A program made the position numbers and the translations under genes. Of a stretch of 64,000 nt of DNA, positions 24,812-36,345 are shown piece after piece. The first letter of the stretch is position 1. Every line of letters begins with the position of its first letter. The DNA is from Alopecurus myosuroides. Its lineage: Eukaryota > Streptophyta > Magnoliopsida > Poales > Poaceae. The notes beneath the pieces were generated by a model that saw only the letters and a list, made by a program, of their open reading frames with translations, was not told the DNA's origin and ran no database searches. Location: NCBI GenBank assembly GCA_028641055.1, contig CM054060.1, forward strand, positions 293,618,660 to 293,682,659, given 5' to 3'.

Positions 24812-25934
24812 TTGCTCTTGAGACCTGGAGTTGTAAAGTTTGTTTTCACTTTGGAGAGAGCACTCGCGGCACTTGGTTATATATAGAGTCAAGCTCAGTA
24901 CTTCTGTGTCCATAGGTCTGTATAGGAGTAGAGCAGATAAACTATTGTACATGTAGCTACTACATAGGGTAAAGGGGAGCAGTACCAAAGCTGTCCCCCA
25001 GACAAAGGAGCTGAAAAAATGGGAAGTTGAATCATGTTTCAGCAAGGTGCTACAGTAACTGTACCTGTTAGGTGTACCCCCTCCTTTTGACTGGTTAGGC
25101 AAACGCATGTATCTGTAAAGATTTTCCAAACGGCCATATAAGTTATGCATATATTGCAATTGGGGAAGAAGAAAGCATAACAACGAATTAGTACATTTTT
25201 ATGTCTCCTTATCACTGTAGAAATTACAGGGGCATAAGGAACTGATATTTCTCGTTGAACAAATTTTTAGTCCATAGGCAAAACTAGTGGATTGTAAGTC
25301 AGAGGACTTGCGTTTGTTTTTTATCTTCCCTACATCGTTCTTCAATTTGTCCCTAGCCAAACCAAATGCTTGGAAATTGTCCAGATCAGTTGAATAATTT
25401 AATCGTTTGCTGTTGATAACATAATGCACCACCATTCCTATGATGTGCTGCACCTCCTTTTTTTTCTTACAAACCATACAACTTGCAAAATAACAGTGGA
25501 TCACACCAAATACAATACAAACTACTTATATATAGTTCGTCGAAAAAATATAGCCATAGTTCTCTCATTACTCTTAGAATCAACAACAAATTGCTTGGCC
25601 AAAAAATGGACATTATCCTACTATGTTGCTTATTTTCTAAACAAGTTTAGTGAGCGGGCAAAATAAAAGCCAAGAATTTTTGAGTGGGTTGATCATTCGA
25701 TATGAGAAAGATCGAATACGGAAACAAGAAAATGATGTCTGAATTGAAAATTACAGAAAAGGTTATTCCTTTAAGTAGTACGTAGAGCATAAATATTCAG
25801 GCCCATGAATATAGATTCGATAACAGAATGACAACATAATAAAGAAGGTTCAGTAGAGGAAGTACTTATTTTTTGGAAAAAAACTTGTTGGGATCAGACG
25901 TAGACAATTAACTGGATCATTCGATGCAACCCGT
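24812..25934. other. Intergenic region between minus PMD-Ulp1-like and FAR1-type genes
   Basis: No supported gene. Short open frames on the minus strand at 24752-25183 and 25199-25504 lack domains. The interval should contain the promoter of the PMD-Ulp1-like gene and the 3' flank of the transposase gene, but no clear TATA box or poly(A) signal was selected. Confidence 0.45.
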
Positions 25935-28900
25935 TCAGATTTCCATATCCAAATCTGCTATTGTTGGGATCTTTGAATTGCTATTGTTGTGACCTGTTAG
26001 GTTGCATAGACTGCACCTACTAGGTTTCTTCGTCTTGGCAGGTCCATCTCTTTGCTCGCAGGTAGATGAGTTGTGCCCACTCTGACGACAGACGCGGCAG
26101 AATACAGTCTGGCTTTCGGATGTTGCAGCTGTAGGTTTCTTTCTGCCAACCTTTTTCTTTGATCCAGACTTTGTTGATTCTGCAGCGGATAGGAACCGGT
26201 TCTCCCTCGGCCTCCCTGCCTTTCTACTAATCAGTGGTGCTTTCAGTTTGGATAACGCCTTCGCGCTCATGCCATTGCTGCATCCTGTTTCTTCTTGAGG
26301 GGCGAACCGCTTGCTAAATGTCTCCGGAGCGGACTGGTAGCCTTTGTTGACATTCTTATCGGCTTCATCCTCACTCGATACATCATAGTCTGGAGCTGGG
26401 TTCTCTGGTATACCTCGAGATGCAAGAGAAGCGGCACACTCATTCCTCGCCTCTTTGAATTTTCTCATGCATATTTTAGCCGTTTCCGTGTCTCTGTTAC
26501 CTATCTTCACCGTCTCCAAAGACGACATGTACAGCAAGCTGTGCCTGAAGGTGGCAGAATGCATGGTGGGGTTGTCTTTCTGGTACATTGCTAGGTGAGC
26601 CGGCATGACATCTCGAGCATCCCTGGTCCAGTGCTTCAAGATATGAGCTGGTGGTATTTCTCCGACTCCTAGGTGGACCAAAACCTGTTGTAGGGGTAGT
26701 ATAGTGTTTTTATCTATTTATTCCACAACTATAAAAAACGCAGAAGAAGAAGATACATTTAATAGACTAATCCGGTTGTAAGACACGAAAAGGAAGTTTA
26801 GGAAATTCACCCTTATGGCGTGGCAGCAGAGTATGCCGAAGTGTTGATACAAACCGCACTCACAATCATAGTACTGGCCGCCGCCGATCACGCGAACAAA
26901 AAAATCCACGCGAGCCCATGCTTCCCTCTTCTCAGCAAAAGTGTGGTGGACTTGGTAGACATTAGGGTCTTTTGTTGCATATACAACATAAAGCGCACCC
27001 CTGTCGAACTCTTTCGTGAAAAACTTGTACGAGGCACTTGTGTATATCTTATAAGCATGCCTTTGTATAGGCCAGCATCCCTTTAATTTTTTAACATCCT
27101 ATATTTATTCGAAAGCAAAATATGAAACAGTTATTATTATCCAGAAAACAATGGCGTATATCGGCACACACTATACAATAACAAAAGTTCCATATATAGT
27201 TTTGAGGAACAGATTTTTGCGCCGCAAGACATGATGCTTGTTTAGATTCCATACCTGTTTTGTCTTGTGTTCCTCTCTGTCCTCCTCGACTGACCTATCA
27301 TACAACATGACGCCGAACATCCCAACGAAACGGTTCAGAGGTGAGTTACGGGGGATATATGTCTTCAGCATATGGTTGGCACTTTCGGAACGCTGTGTGC
27401 TCATCATCCTAGCACAAAATTTGTCCTTCGAATAAGGCTTAGCCCATTTAGCCCGTACCTCGTAAGTCCTTATCATGAAAGGGTTCTTCTGTAGGTTGTA
27501 TCGGTTCACTAGGTCTTGCCATGCCGCTTCGAACTCATCCACCGTCAACATCTCGTTTATAACTTTGTTAAATTGCTGCCTGAATGATAGGTTTTTGGTG
27601 TAAACCGGTCCTAGACCTTCCTTCACCTTGTTGAAAATATGCCACTTGCACCAGAGATGTACAGTACCTGGCATGCATGCTATGAGTGCTTTCTTCATAG
27701 CTCTGGCTTGATCTGCGCGTGGATAAGATAAGATAGGTTGTGTTATGTAAATCCTTATGTTATGCATTGTTGCTATATTGTTTTTCCACGACCGTGCTAA
27801 TATGCATTTATTGAATGATATAATGCCTAACCTGTTAAAATTGTAGCCGGAGGCTTCCCCCCCATGAGGGAAACAAATTCGTTGAATACCCATACAAAAC
27901 TCGGGATCGACTCGTCCTTCATCAACACGCCGGCGTAGATGACTGTCTGAAAGTGGTTGTTCACGCCCACGAACAGGCCGAATGGCATCTTATAGATGTT
28001 GGTGCAGTAAGTGGTGTCAAAAGTGACAACGTCGCCGAAGCAGCTGTACTGCATTTTGGATCTCTGGTTGGTCCAAATTAATGATTTAATCCTGTTCTGC
28101 TCGTCAGGTTCAACGCTGAAAGCAAAATCATGATCTTCTGTTCTCATCTTCCTAAACATTCGGAGGGTTTTCTTCACATCATCATCAAGCTGTTCTTTTG
28201 CTAACTGAGAGAAAACTGTCCGTATAAACCGCTTTGTGAATGGAAACTCCTTTACCGAACCAAAAAAGCTTCCAAGAACACCATGTGCCTTTGTCAAAGA
28301 TATGTTGTTTTCCCTCAAGCATTTTATCATGTCCCTAGTGTGCTCGTCAATGTTGTGGTGCGATGGCCATTGCATTTTCTCGCCACAACTAGTTGACATT
28401 GGGTGATTGTGCACAACATCATATCTACATATGAACCATCCATGATCTTCTGTGCGGTGGAGCCTTATCATTGCCTTGCATCCGCATCTCCTGGAGGTAT
28501 TTTGAACTCTGCTGTCCCTCCCCTACGAAACGTTAAATAATTGCTAAAAGTTAGAATTTTTTTACCTTTGCAAATATTAAACGTTCATTACAAGCAAAAG
28601 CAACTAGGCATGAACACAACGATAACATGTAAACAAGTGTTATAATCTTACCGCGCTGCCACACTCGATCTCCTGCATAGACCTGTATGTATTCACTATG
28701 TTTGTGTGGCTTTTCCCATAGCGTATACCGAAACCCTTTTCCCATGAGTAAAGATTGAAAAAGCTATGTGCTTCCGCAACGGAGTCGAATGTCATCCCCA
28801 CCACAGGCTCGAAGATGTGTTCAGTAGTCCTAGTAGATGATCTCCTCATGGCAGTTTCAACAGCGCCCATACCAATTGACTTGCGACATTGCGGAAGGAA

Positions 28901-29595
28901 AACTCCTTTCGTGTGGCGTTTCCTGCACATTTGTTAACAGAAGCGTGATCAGTACCATTGACCTTACACAAATCATTTGGAATTCAGTTCTTCCTACACT
29001 GTCAGGCAGCTGGATATATGTACACAACATAGCTCGGTAGATAGACAACTTTATTTCTCAAAACTTGCCCCGTGATAACTACATGATGTTTAACAAAAAC
29101 AACAAGCTGCGATTCTATTTCGAAATACAAGTTATCAGCTGCATGATGTGGATTACAACTGCATGATTTATATTTTAACTGGGAGATGCTAAGAAATCCC
29201 GTTAGTAATCTAAGATAATTCTTAGATTGTACAACAGAGAAACAAATAATAGACAACTTTTTTGTATGACAGAGTGGATTCTATCTAGTAACTGGAGAAA
29301 TATAGACGTCACAGGTAATATGCCTGATGTACAAGACATGTGTACAAAAAGTGAAATGCCTTTTCTTCCATGTCAGATGCTCTGCCCCGGCATCCTCCGG
29401 TACAGTATGCAAAACAGGAATTTCAACCTCTGCACGCTCATAATCAGGGATTGGGAACTCGTAATCATAGAGCACACCATCGTCGCTAGGTAGTTCTTGG
29501 ACAGTACGGCCTAATCCTCCTAGATCATTTTCGTCTGTCTCGCTCCACGCATAATCACTGAAAGTAGGCGTTGGAATACTTAACGACCAATTCAA
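25935..29595 (-). CDS. FAR1/MULE-family transposase
   Basis: Phase-checked exons on the minus strand are 28652-28922, 27832-28522, 27255-27712, 26811-27098 and 25935-26684, about 818 codons. An acidic N-terminal exon lies within 29281-29595, with its exact join unresolved. Domains in order are a FAR1 zinc-binding region (EPVVGMTFDS, then CGCKAMIRLH and NHP); the MULE transposase core with the first Asp in VTFDTTY, the second formed across the 27832/27712 splice before QARAMKKAL, and an acidic residue in FEAAWQDL as the likely third; a SWIM finger (CECGLYQHFGILCCH); and two CCHC-like knuckles near the end (CRVCRQSGHNSSTC, with a weaker second one). The catalytic DDE residues and SWIM ligands are all visible and I see no frame break, so the protein may be functional. 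A domesticated FAR1 transcription factor is the alternative, but the TIR-bounded context favours a transposase. Confidence 0.8.
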
Positions 29596-30492
29596 CTAAA
29601 TTTGCTTACAAAAAAAGGTCCTAATGTACAGAAATTTTGCTAATGCATACAAAGGGTGGATGACTGAATTTGCTGTTTAATCCGTTGGCAGTTTCCTGGT
29701 GGCTTACGGTGGTAACATAATGAAACACTACGAATCATTGATGCAGCCGTTCAGACATGTGTGCTAACCTTTCTCTTCCAGCACTGTCGCCTGATAAATC
29801 GTTCTCTGTGTTCTCATCGCAGGATGGGTAGGAACTGCATAAGCAAAGGGGGGAAAGCAGTGGGTGGTTTTAGTACAAGATCAAGTAGTCTGCATTTGCA
29901 AAGAGGAAAAAATGCAGAGGGTAGTTTGAGTAGCAGATCTAATATTCCGCATCAGATTGCAGGCACGGACCAAATCGGGAAAGAAATAGTGCAGCAAGAG
30001 GGGTGATCTTACAGAACTTGCCTTGGGGGATTCCTGGATGACGAACCGAACTCCACGGTGTGCTGGAATCCAGTGAAATTTGCTCTTTCAGGTGATGGTG
30101 AAGATAGCAGCCTGGGATCCGCCGGAAAAAGCAAAAAGTTCAGTAAGCTTCCATCCGAAATCGCACGACAAAATTGGTGCGGCACTGCATATTTGGGCAT
30201 GAGCGTTCGGTCTCACCTTTCATCTTGGATAGGTGCCGCATCACCTACGGCGGCGAGCAGCTCCATGTAAGAAAGTCCTTTCTCCATCGAATCCGGCTTG
30301 ACTGCTACCAACTACCGTGGACATGTAGATTGGCAACGCAGCGACTGCTCGATGTGGAATCCGTCAGCAATCTAGCGGGTTCTGCAGTCCCGGTGGGTGG
30401 CTGGAGGTTGAAGACGAGTTGAAGATCGAGATCCGGGAGAGGGGGGAACTTTTTCTGTCCTGTAGTCTCCTGGTCTAGCTATGGCCACCGAG
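29596..30492. other. 5' flank of the transposase gene, MULE right-hand interior
   Basis: This probably contains the 5' exon and promoter of the FAR1-type gene. A donor candidate lies near 29770 on the minus strand, downstream of an ATG at about 29805. Plus-strand open frames at 29761-30422 have no recognisable domain. No TATA box was fixed. Confidence 0.4.
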
Positions 30493-31142
30493 TAGGGGTG
30501 GGCATAAAAACCTGAGAAACCGAACCCGAACCAAGACCGAACCGAACAAACCGAATTATAAGGTTCATTCGGTTTTCGGTCCATATATCGGTTTCCAATT
30601 TTAGAAAACCGAAATTATATCGGTGAGTTCGGTTTTTAGTCCATGCTAACCGAACTGACCGAAAGGACCGATTTATCATGCAAGCAAATATTTCAAGACC
30701 ATGCAACAATCTAAATCTAGGGAAATAAATCAATTGTCCCATTAAAAATATCTATCGTTGCCAACACAATCTCCACACCAATCCTATTTATTGCTTTCTC
30801 TTATGTAACTGCAATTAAGATTCACAACAAATACTTACACATCTATATGTCATGTAATATTAGCTTCCATGACACTAGGTTCACACGTCAATGTCGTCCC
30901 GACGAGGCTCAGCAACCCTATCCACACATTTTTGCTATCTAATTCTTGATTTGAATTTTTTGCATGTTACAATCTCGGTTAATTCGGTTTAAACCGAAAA
31001 CCGAACCGAATTTCTGAAGAACCGAATTGTCGGTTCCTGAAAAATGATAGGTTAATTCAGGTGTCATTTTCTCAAAACCGAATTATTATAAAACCCGAAA
31101 AACCGAACCAAAAAGACCGAGAGAACCGAATGCCCACCCCTA
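30493..31142. mobile_element. Non-autonomous hAT element with 8-bp target duplication
   Basis: The ends TAGGGGTGGGCAT and ATGCCCACCCCTA are perfect inverted repeats. CCACCGAG flanks both sides (30485-30492 and 31143-31150), an 8-bp duplication typical of hAT. The terminal regions are packed with AACCGAA/TTCGGTT motifs in both orientations, like the subterminal transposase sites of hAT elements. No coding region of useful length was seen. Confidence 0.93.
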
Positions 31143-31300
31143 CCACCGAGTCCAACACTGTGAGGGCATTTTCGGTAGAGGAGACAATGATTTGGCTTGT
31201 TGGGTTAGGACAAGGAGTTTAATGCTTGGCGTTCAATCAGAACACGGAGGTCAAACCGTTTTCCTCTGCCAAGGACAGGACTCGTATCCCGATGCCTTTC

Positions 31301-31421
31301 AACGGCAAGGATAGCTAGTGGATATCCATGTAAGTGTGGTATCACTGCACTCGGGACACGTAGCTAATCGCAGAAACCATTGCGGGACAATGCGGCAGCC
31401 CGCATCAACCCGCCGCAGCCC
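31301..31421 (-). repeat. Right terminal inverted repeat of the MULE
   Basis: The complement of 31301-31339 matches 9408-9446, including TACATGGATATCCA with CCACAC outside and CTATC and TGCCGTT inside. The outer part ends in a GCGGG/CCCGC-rich block. The arm is diverged from its partner and no flanking 9-bp duplication was found. Confidence 0.6.
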
Positions 31422-31740
31422 GTCAATGCAACATAATATGGTAACAACACAGAGGAAACAGTACTACTCAGCTCTAGGCAATACAACAGCTCACAAACAG
31501 TTCTTAAACAGCAACATCGTGCACAATTCAGAGCAATTCTGAACGAAATGGCATGCAAAGCTTAGAGTATATCAAATTTCGATCTCAGGCCCACAAAAAG
31601 AAGATAACTGGTGGCCATCGGCCACCATGGCCGTTTCCTGAAGATCCCGGACCAGATCGTCATCCACCTCCTCCTCGTGCTCGGCTAGCGCGGCTATGGG
31701 TTGCGCCTCGTCATCATCGACGTCTTGTTGACGAAGGCGC
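31422..31740. other. Flank outside the MULE
   Basis: AT-rich, then GC-rich sequence without a supported gene. It includes part of the 3' side of the weak minus-strand gene candidate that follows. Confidence 0.4.
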
Positions 31741-32037
31741 TGTATAGGTTGTCATGCACTGTCCCGTCCATGTCCTGCGGGTGTCCGGCCGCGGCGGCTC
31801 GACCGCAAAGTAGGCGTGGCAGCGCTTGACATGCTCCGCTACGAACCAGCTATCCGAGAGGTTGCTGTTGTAGGCGTATGTTGAGAGGGGGGAGGAAGGT
31901 CCCATGCGGCTTATCTCACGGCGGCGTGCCAGGCCCGCTACAAGCATCGCGTGCACCGGGATGCGCTGCCGGTTCAGATGCCACCCGTGGGGGAGGTGCA
32001 CATCCGACAACGGCATCTGCTCAGCACACAATAACAA
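31741..32037 (-). CDS. Hypothetical exon, grass repeat-associated protein
   Basis: The minus-strand frame reads through DVHLPHGWHLNRQRIPV and later DSWFVAEHVKR. It resembles a Pro/Trp-rich hypothetical protein type that I recall as repeated in grass genomes, but I cannot name a domain. An acceptor lies near 32020. GC content is higher than in the flanks. A possible first exon is the GC-rich 33247-33600 segment. It could be a fragment of a captured gene. Confidence 0.3.
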
Positions 32038-33246
32038 ATTTTGGGCAAGTCTCTAGCAGGGAAAATTAAGAGTCCATTAGTAAATAACTCTATGAGAAGT
32101 ATAAATAACACCATCAGAACTGTAGTGTAATACAACTTGGGTATTAAGGCCACCATAAACAGTGGTAGGAGTATCAAAATTTGAGGCAGATAATATAACT
32201 ATTATAATGCAAGAGCTTAGTAAAAAATTTCCCTTCACACTAATCATCAATGAATCATCATGCAGAGCTTAGTACCACAATCAGGATAGCCGCTAGAGTT
32301 TACTTACCATTAGAGGAACTTAGCAAAGGATGACATCATTATCGGATATCAATCAATTAAATAAAGGAGAGAGCTTCAAATACACATTCATGTTAATCAA
32401 AGTTACTCCACGAGACAAGTCGAAGAGTTAACCGGTGGAACTGAGTTAGATATGGCTTATTGATCGAGAACAAATTCTTTCTCACTGACCTGGCCCCTAG
32501 GTATGAATATGTGCTGACTTGAATGTAGTAAAGATATGCAACATGGAAAGGCCAATTAGGACGTGGAATCTAGAACAGGATGACCAGATTAGTTCCTCCT
32601 CTAACATCCAGAACATATGTCAGTGCAGAAAAATCTGTTCAGCAGCGATATATAATCCATAATCGATAGTAAAGTATGTTTTATAAATATTCAATTACAT
32701 ACCATTATCAATATGATGCGGTAAAACTAGTATCTGGTTAAATGAAACTTGTCCTAAGATATACGTGTTGCTTGTACTACGCCTCGGAGTTGCATCAGCA
32801 AACACAAAAATATCAGACATGCTATTAAGATACTGAAATATGAAATAGAAAGCAAACAGAACAATAGGACTTGCCATATACTTATTTACAGAGAAATACA
32901 TCACAAAATGTTTATACAGGTCGATTTCTAAATTCTCAACTCCATCATTTCCAAATGTAAGTAGATAAATGAACAAGCACCCAGCTGAAACATACTGAAA
33001 ATTAATGACCAGACTAGAAGTGTCGTGGGACAAACCATAAGAGCACCAAGGGGCATAACAGTAATTCTAATGTCTGACCAAATTACCAAACGGGGAGAAA
33101 AGGGGAGTGATTAGAAACCTGGAACCAGGATGCCAAATTCTTAATAAGATATCGCCTACAATAGTATTCATTTATGGAGTCACAATACTATATACTATTA
33201 TTAGATAATAGAGACCGAATCCAAGAAATCATGGAAATTTTGAGTA
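32038..33246. other. AT-rich region, no gene seen; possible intron
   Basis: There are only short, domain-free open frames, for example minus 32695-33033. It would form the intron if the 31741-32037 and 33247-33600 segments belong to one minus-strand gene. Confidence 0.35.
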
Positions 33247-33600
33247 CCTTTAGGGTTCAGCTTGAGACGGATGGTGTGCACCGACATGGGTAGGAGCAGC
33301 GCCCAGGACATGGGTACGGGCGAGGCCAGAGGTAGAGCGGTGACGGTGCGTGACGGCGAGGGACAGAGGAGTTCCAACATCGTAGCAATGAGCCGGTCTG
33401 GAGGTGGAGCACCAACGGCGATTGAAGGTGAGGGACTCCAGCATCAGAGGCATGAGAGGGGGGCGCATGTGGAGATGGAAACGGCGGCGTCGTCGACTCT
33501 GGCATCAGGAGCTCAGTCGACGATTCGTCGCAGCGCGGAGGAGACGGTAAGAGGCGCCGCCGGGCGATTTTTCCCTATCGCGTTCGGAGGAGTTGCGTTT
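33247..33600 (-). other. GC-rich possible first exon
   Basis: The minus strand ends this GC-rich block with a plausible donor (CTAAAG then GTACTC, near 33247). Overlapping low-complexity frames run on both strands, so coding potential is unclear. It may be the 5' exon or UTR of the hypothetical gene at 31741-32037. Confidence 0.25.
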
Positions 33601-33789
33601 TTTTTCTTTGAGAGGATGAGAGGATTCTACGGGAGAGACGAGAGTGGGAGCGGGTTACGCGTTTCTGCGGGATAGTTGCGGACTAATGTGGCGCACCGCT
33701 TCGGCCCACTAGAACAGATGCTGGCAGCCCAGCGGCGTTTCGCGGGCTAAATATGCGGGGAGGCGTTGCGCCGTCGCGGGACGTCCCGC

Positions 33790-34080
33790 GCCGCGTGAAA
33801 CCTGACTCCTTCCTCCTATCCTTCTTCCTTCCAAGAGTGTTTGCATGCGCGTCAAATGTCACCACGAGAGAGTTTTGGTGGGATTTTTATTTTCTCACGC
33901 GCACGGACGAGAGATGGATGACACACGTTTATTTTTAGATTCGTTTTTTCAAAATAAAATATCTTGCGAACCGTATTTCGAAATTATGAACCGTTTTCGT
34001 ATTTGAGATCATCGCGTCGAGATATTCAAAACTAGATCCCATGTCGATAGGTTTCGAGAAACTTTTTTATACTTCGGAGA
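33790..34080 (+). repeat. Dispersed repeat R, copy 1
   Basis: It contains TTTATTTTTAGATTCGTTTT, then a GAACCGT...GAAATTACGAACCGTTTTC-like block, ATCATCGCGTCGA, and CGAGAAACTTTTTTATACTT. The same order occurs at 58440-58640 (+) and, complemented, at 57905-58180. Similarity with the complemented copy also extends outward to about 33790 through TTTGCAT and GTCA(T)CACGAGAG. It is probably an arm of a transposon family, possibly Mutator-type. Confidence 0.65.
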
Positions 34081-34771
34081 TGTACTACTTTACTAGGAGG
34101 GTCTTGCGCGCTTTGCTGCGCCAATTTTTGTTGTTTGCGTTTACTTTTTTGGGATGTCGTGTGCGTATTTGGCTTCAACCAAGATTTTTATGTGTGACGT
34201 GCATGTACTCTTCTTTCGTTTTGGGGAAATTGGCTTCAAGAAAATCTCAAACATATATTATAATCGAAGGTACGTTACCATCGATTTTTTTAGCAGGTAA
34301 AAAATAACATTGCATAATAAAAAAAGGCATGATGGAAATAAATAATTTAAATAGAAATCAACAGGAAAAAAAATACTTCAAATTCACAAAAACAAAATGC
34401 TACAGAGTCTAGGAAGATGTATGTTGCACTCAGAGAAATCACAGATACACAATGAAAACATAATCAATATTAAAAGAGAAAAGCTAAAACAATGATAAAT
34501 CCTTGCATCTTGCGAACTTAATTCGATAAGAGAGGCAACTATAATAAAAAATTGCTAATCAGAAGAATGCTACAGAATTCAAAGTTAAAGAATATCAATG
34601 TATGAAAGGGGCGATTGAATCAAAGTAAATTATTTGTGATTAGCATCACACCGCTTAATGCACGTTAGAAAAGGGAGGTGGCCTCATTTCTAAACTATTG
34701 ATGATTCGTGAAAGCATAGCTAGAACGTCAAAAATCACGTATTTCATAACCTTCAAAACATAAATAATGAG
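34081..34771. other. AT-rich region, nothing supported
   Basis: One plus-strand open frame (34041-34307) begins in the dispersed repeat and shows no domain. No genes or clear elements were seen. Confidence 0.4.
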
Positions 34772-35466
34772 TCAAAAAATCTTACTTCCACAGTTGGACA
34801 GCATGAAAAGATAGGTGCCGTACTTTGAAATGTATTCCCGCTGATGATGATCAGAATAAGAGAACGTCATGTACCTTTGAACCTCGCGAGTTTTACATGT
34901 TTCACCGTATCCACTGAAAACTGCAATGTCTGACAACCTAAGCAGCTCCATGTCTAGTACCTCCATTTTCCTATTGTTTTGTGGTATTCCTTGAGCTTGC
35001 ACCAATGGTCTGCTAGTACTCTGGCAGGAGGAGCATAATCCAGCTTCTTTTACTCTTCTAGTTAATTGTAACGCATACAAACATATCTCTAGTGTCAACT
35101 CTGAATGTGGTCTTCGTAATCGTAGCTTAAACAATATCAGTTGCACATAAGTAATCTCTTCCCCATTTGGATGCACTACTACTTCCTCAACCTTTGTGTC
35201 AATTTTGGTCCGAGAAGATAGTCAGGGTGGCGTTGGCTTAGGCACAAGAACAAATACTCAGGTTGTGTAAGAAACTGATAGATCTCAGCACCATCTGATT
35301 GCAAAATTATATGATGTATATGTCCGGTTGCACTATGAGAAACTTTCTTTGCTTGCTCAGGTGCCCATGATAAACAGTGGTTATTACTAAAATTTTGATG
35401 TATTGGAGATAGCAACTTGCAGAGAGGATTTTCGGAGCGATTTGACAACAAACTAACACTTACCAT
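34772..35466 (-). CDS. Hypothetical fragment, possibly F-box/LRR-like debris
   Basis: Two adjacent minus-strand frames (35179-35466 and 34772-35176) could be parts of one gene with a frame break at about 35177. The text around PHSELTLEICLYALQLTRRV loosely recalls the C-terminal LRR/FBD-like part of plant F-box proteins. The similarity is weak and no defining motif is complete. Treat as a hypothetical or decayed gene. Confidence 0.2.
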
Positions 35467-35577
35467 GCGTTTGCTGCCAGGAGAATGTTCACATGGTTTT
35501 GGTCTTGGAGAAGGACCAAGCCTATAATGAACAAGATGTGTAGGCTTGTAGCAGATGGTGTTCCTTCCTGATTGCTC

Positions 35578-35960
35578 TTTTTTTTCGAGAACCCGTAGGA
35601 GATCTGCGCGTTTCTATATTAAGCTCACAAGAAAACAGAATTGATTACATATGCGGCATCAGCTAGGGGGCGATGCGAACACCACACGCCACACAACCAA
35701 GTGCCACTCCGGGCCTTGGTGACAAGGAAAACAAAGATGGACCACTCGCTAATCTGCCCACTTCTACATGTACAAGCTGCCCACGTTCTCCATTCATCGA
35801 TGATGGATTCTATGATCCTTCCGACCGACGAGAGTTTCTGGTCGAAGATTCTCGTGTTCCTTTCCAGCCATAACGCTCTGATCACAAGCATGATGAGGGA
35901 GTTGGCAGTCTTCCGATCCTTACGGGGTAGAGACTGAACCGAGCATGTGCCCTTTGTGGA
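35578..35960 (-). pseudogene. 3' tail of a LINE ORF2 (minus strand), with poly(A)
   Basis: The minus-strand frame contains NSLIMLVIRALWLERNTRIF followed by an acidic/aromatic helix ending DEWRTW. This matches the extreme C-terminus of plant L1 ORF2 proteins just after the zf-RVT domain. A T-run at 35578-35585 would be its poly(A) tail. The frame stays open upstream to 36257 but is not convincingly LINE there. It is a 5'-truncated relic, separate from the LINE at 36333. Confidence 0.55.
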
Positions 35961-36320
35961 TGATCCATATGCACCAAGGTGGAGGCCATGGTGAACACTG
36001 GGTTTCATCACGGCGTGCCACGTCGTCGGACAGCAGGTAAGCGGTAATCTGCTCAGCCGGAAGTGTCTTGACCGCCAACTGCGTTGTGATGCTAGTCTCT
36101 CGTCGAGAAACTGACCGTGCACCTGGAAACAAACTCTACGGGTCTTGAGAACACGGGGGCACCCGGCCCCGGTTTTCGCCATGGCTTTCATGTTGAGAGC
36201 ATAACTGACACCCCTGAATTTAGAACTGAGCAGAAGTGTAACCGTCATCGGTTCCAAGCGACATGATTTCCGTCATCGTTATTGGGGACGAGTTCAGTGG
36301 ATATGACACTCAGTGGTGAA

Positions 36321-36332
36321 GTTTGGCGTCGC
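36321..36332. repeat. LINE target site duplication, left copy
   Basis: GTTTGGCGTCGC occurs here and again at 56669-56680 right after the LINE poly(A) tract. The two A before each copy may extend it to 14 bp. This fixes both ends of the LINE. Confidence 0.9.
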
Positions 36333-36345
36333 AAAGACAATTTGG

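Larger units (their letters stand above)
9309..31421. mobile_element. Large multi-gene Mutator-like element (putative, about 22 kb)
   Basis: The element is inferred from diverged terminal inverted repeats (9309-9446 and 31301-31421) enclosing genes all of transposon-associated types: a GRF zinc-finger gene (+), two convergent PMD/Ulp1-like genes (+ and -), and a FAR1/MULE transposase gene (-). MULEs carrying Ulp1-like genes next to a mudrA-type transposase are known in plants (Kaonashi-type). The combination here, with two PMD paralogues and a GRF/membrane gene, is larger than the simple form. No 9-bp target duplication could be found, so the exact ends are uncertain. A later hAT insertion (30493-31142) lies inside the right end. 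The genes could instead be neighbours from overlapping elements. Confidence 0.55.

Noticed and set aside
9309..31421. A plant biosynthetic or defence gene cluster
   Set aside because: All recognised genes are of transposon-associated families (FAR1/MULE, PMD, Ulp1-like, GRF); no enzyme set is present.
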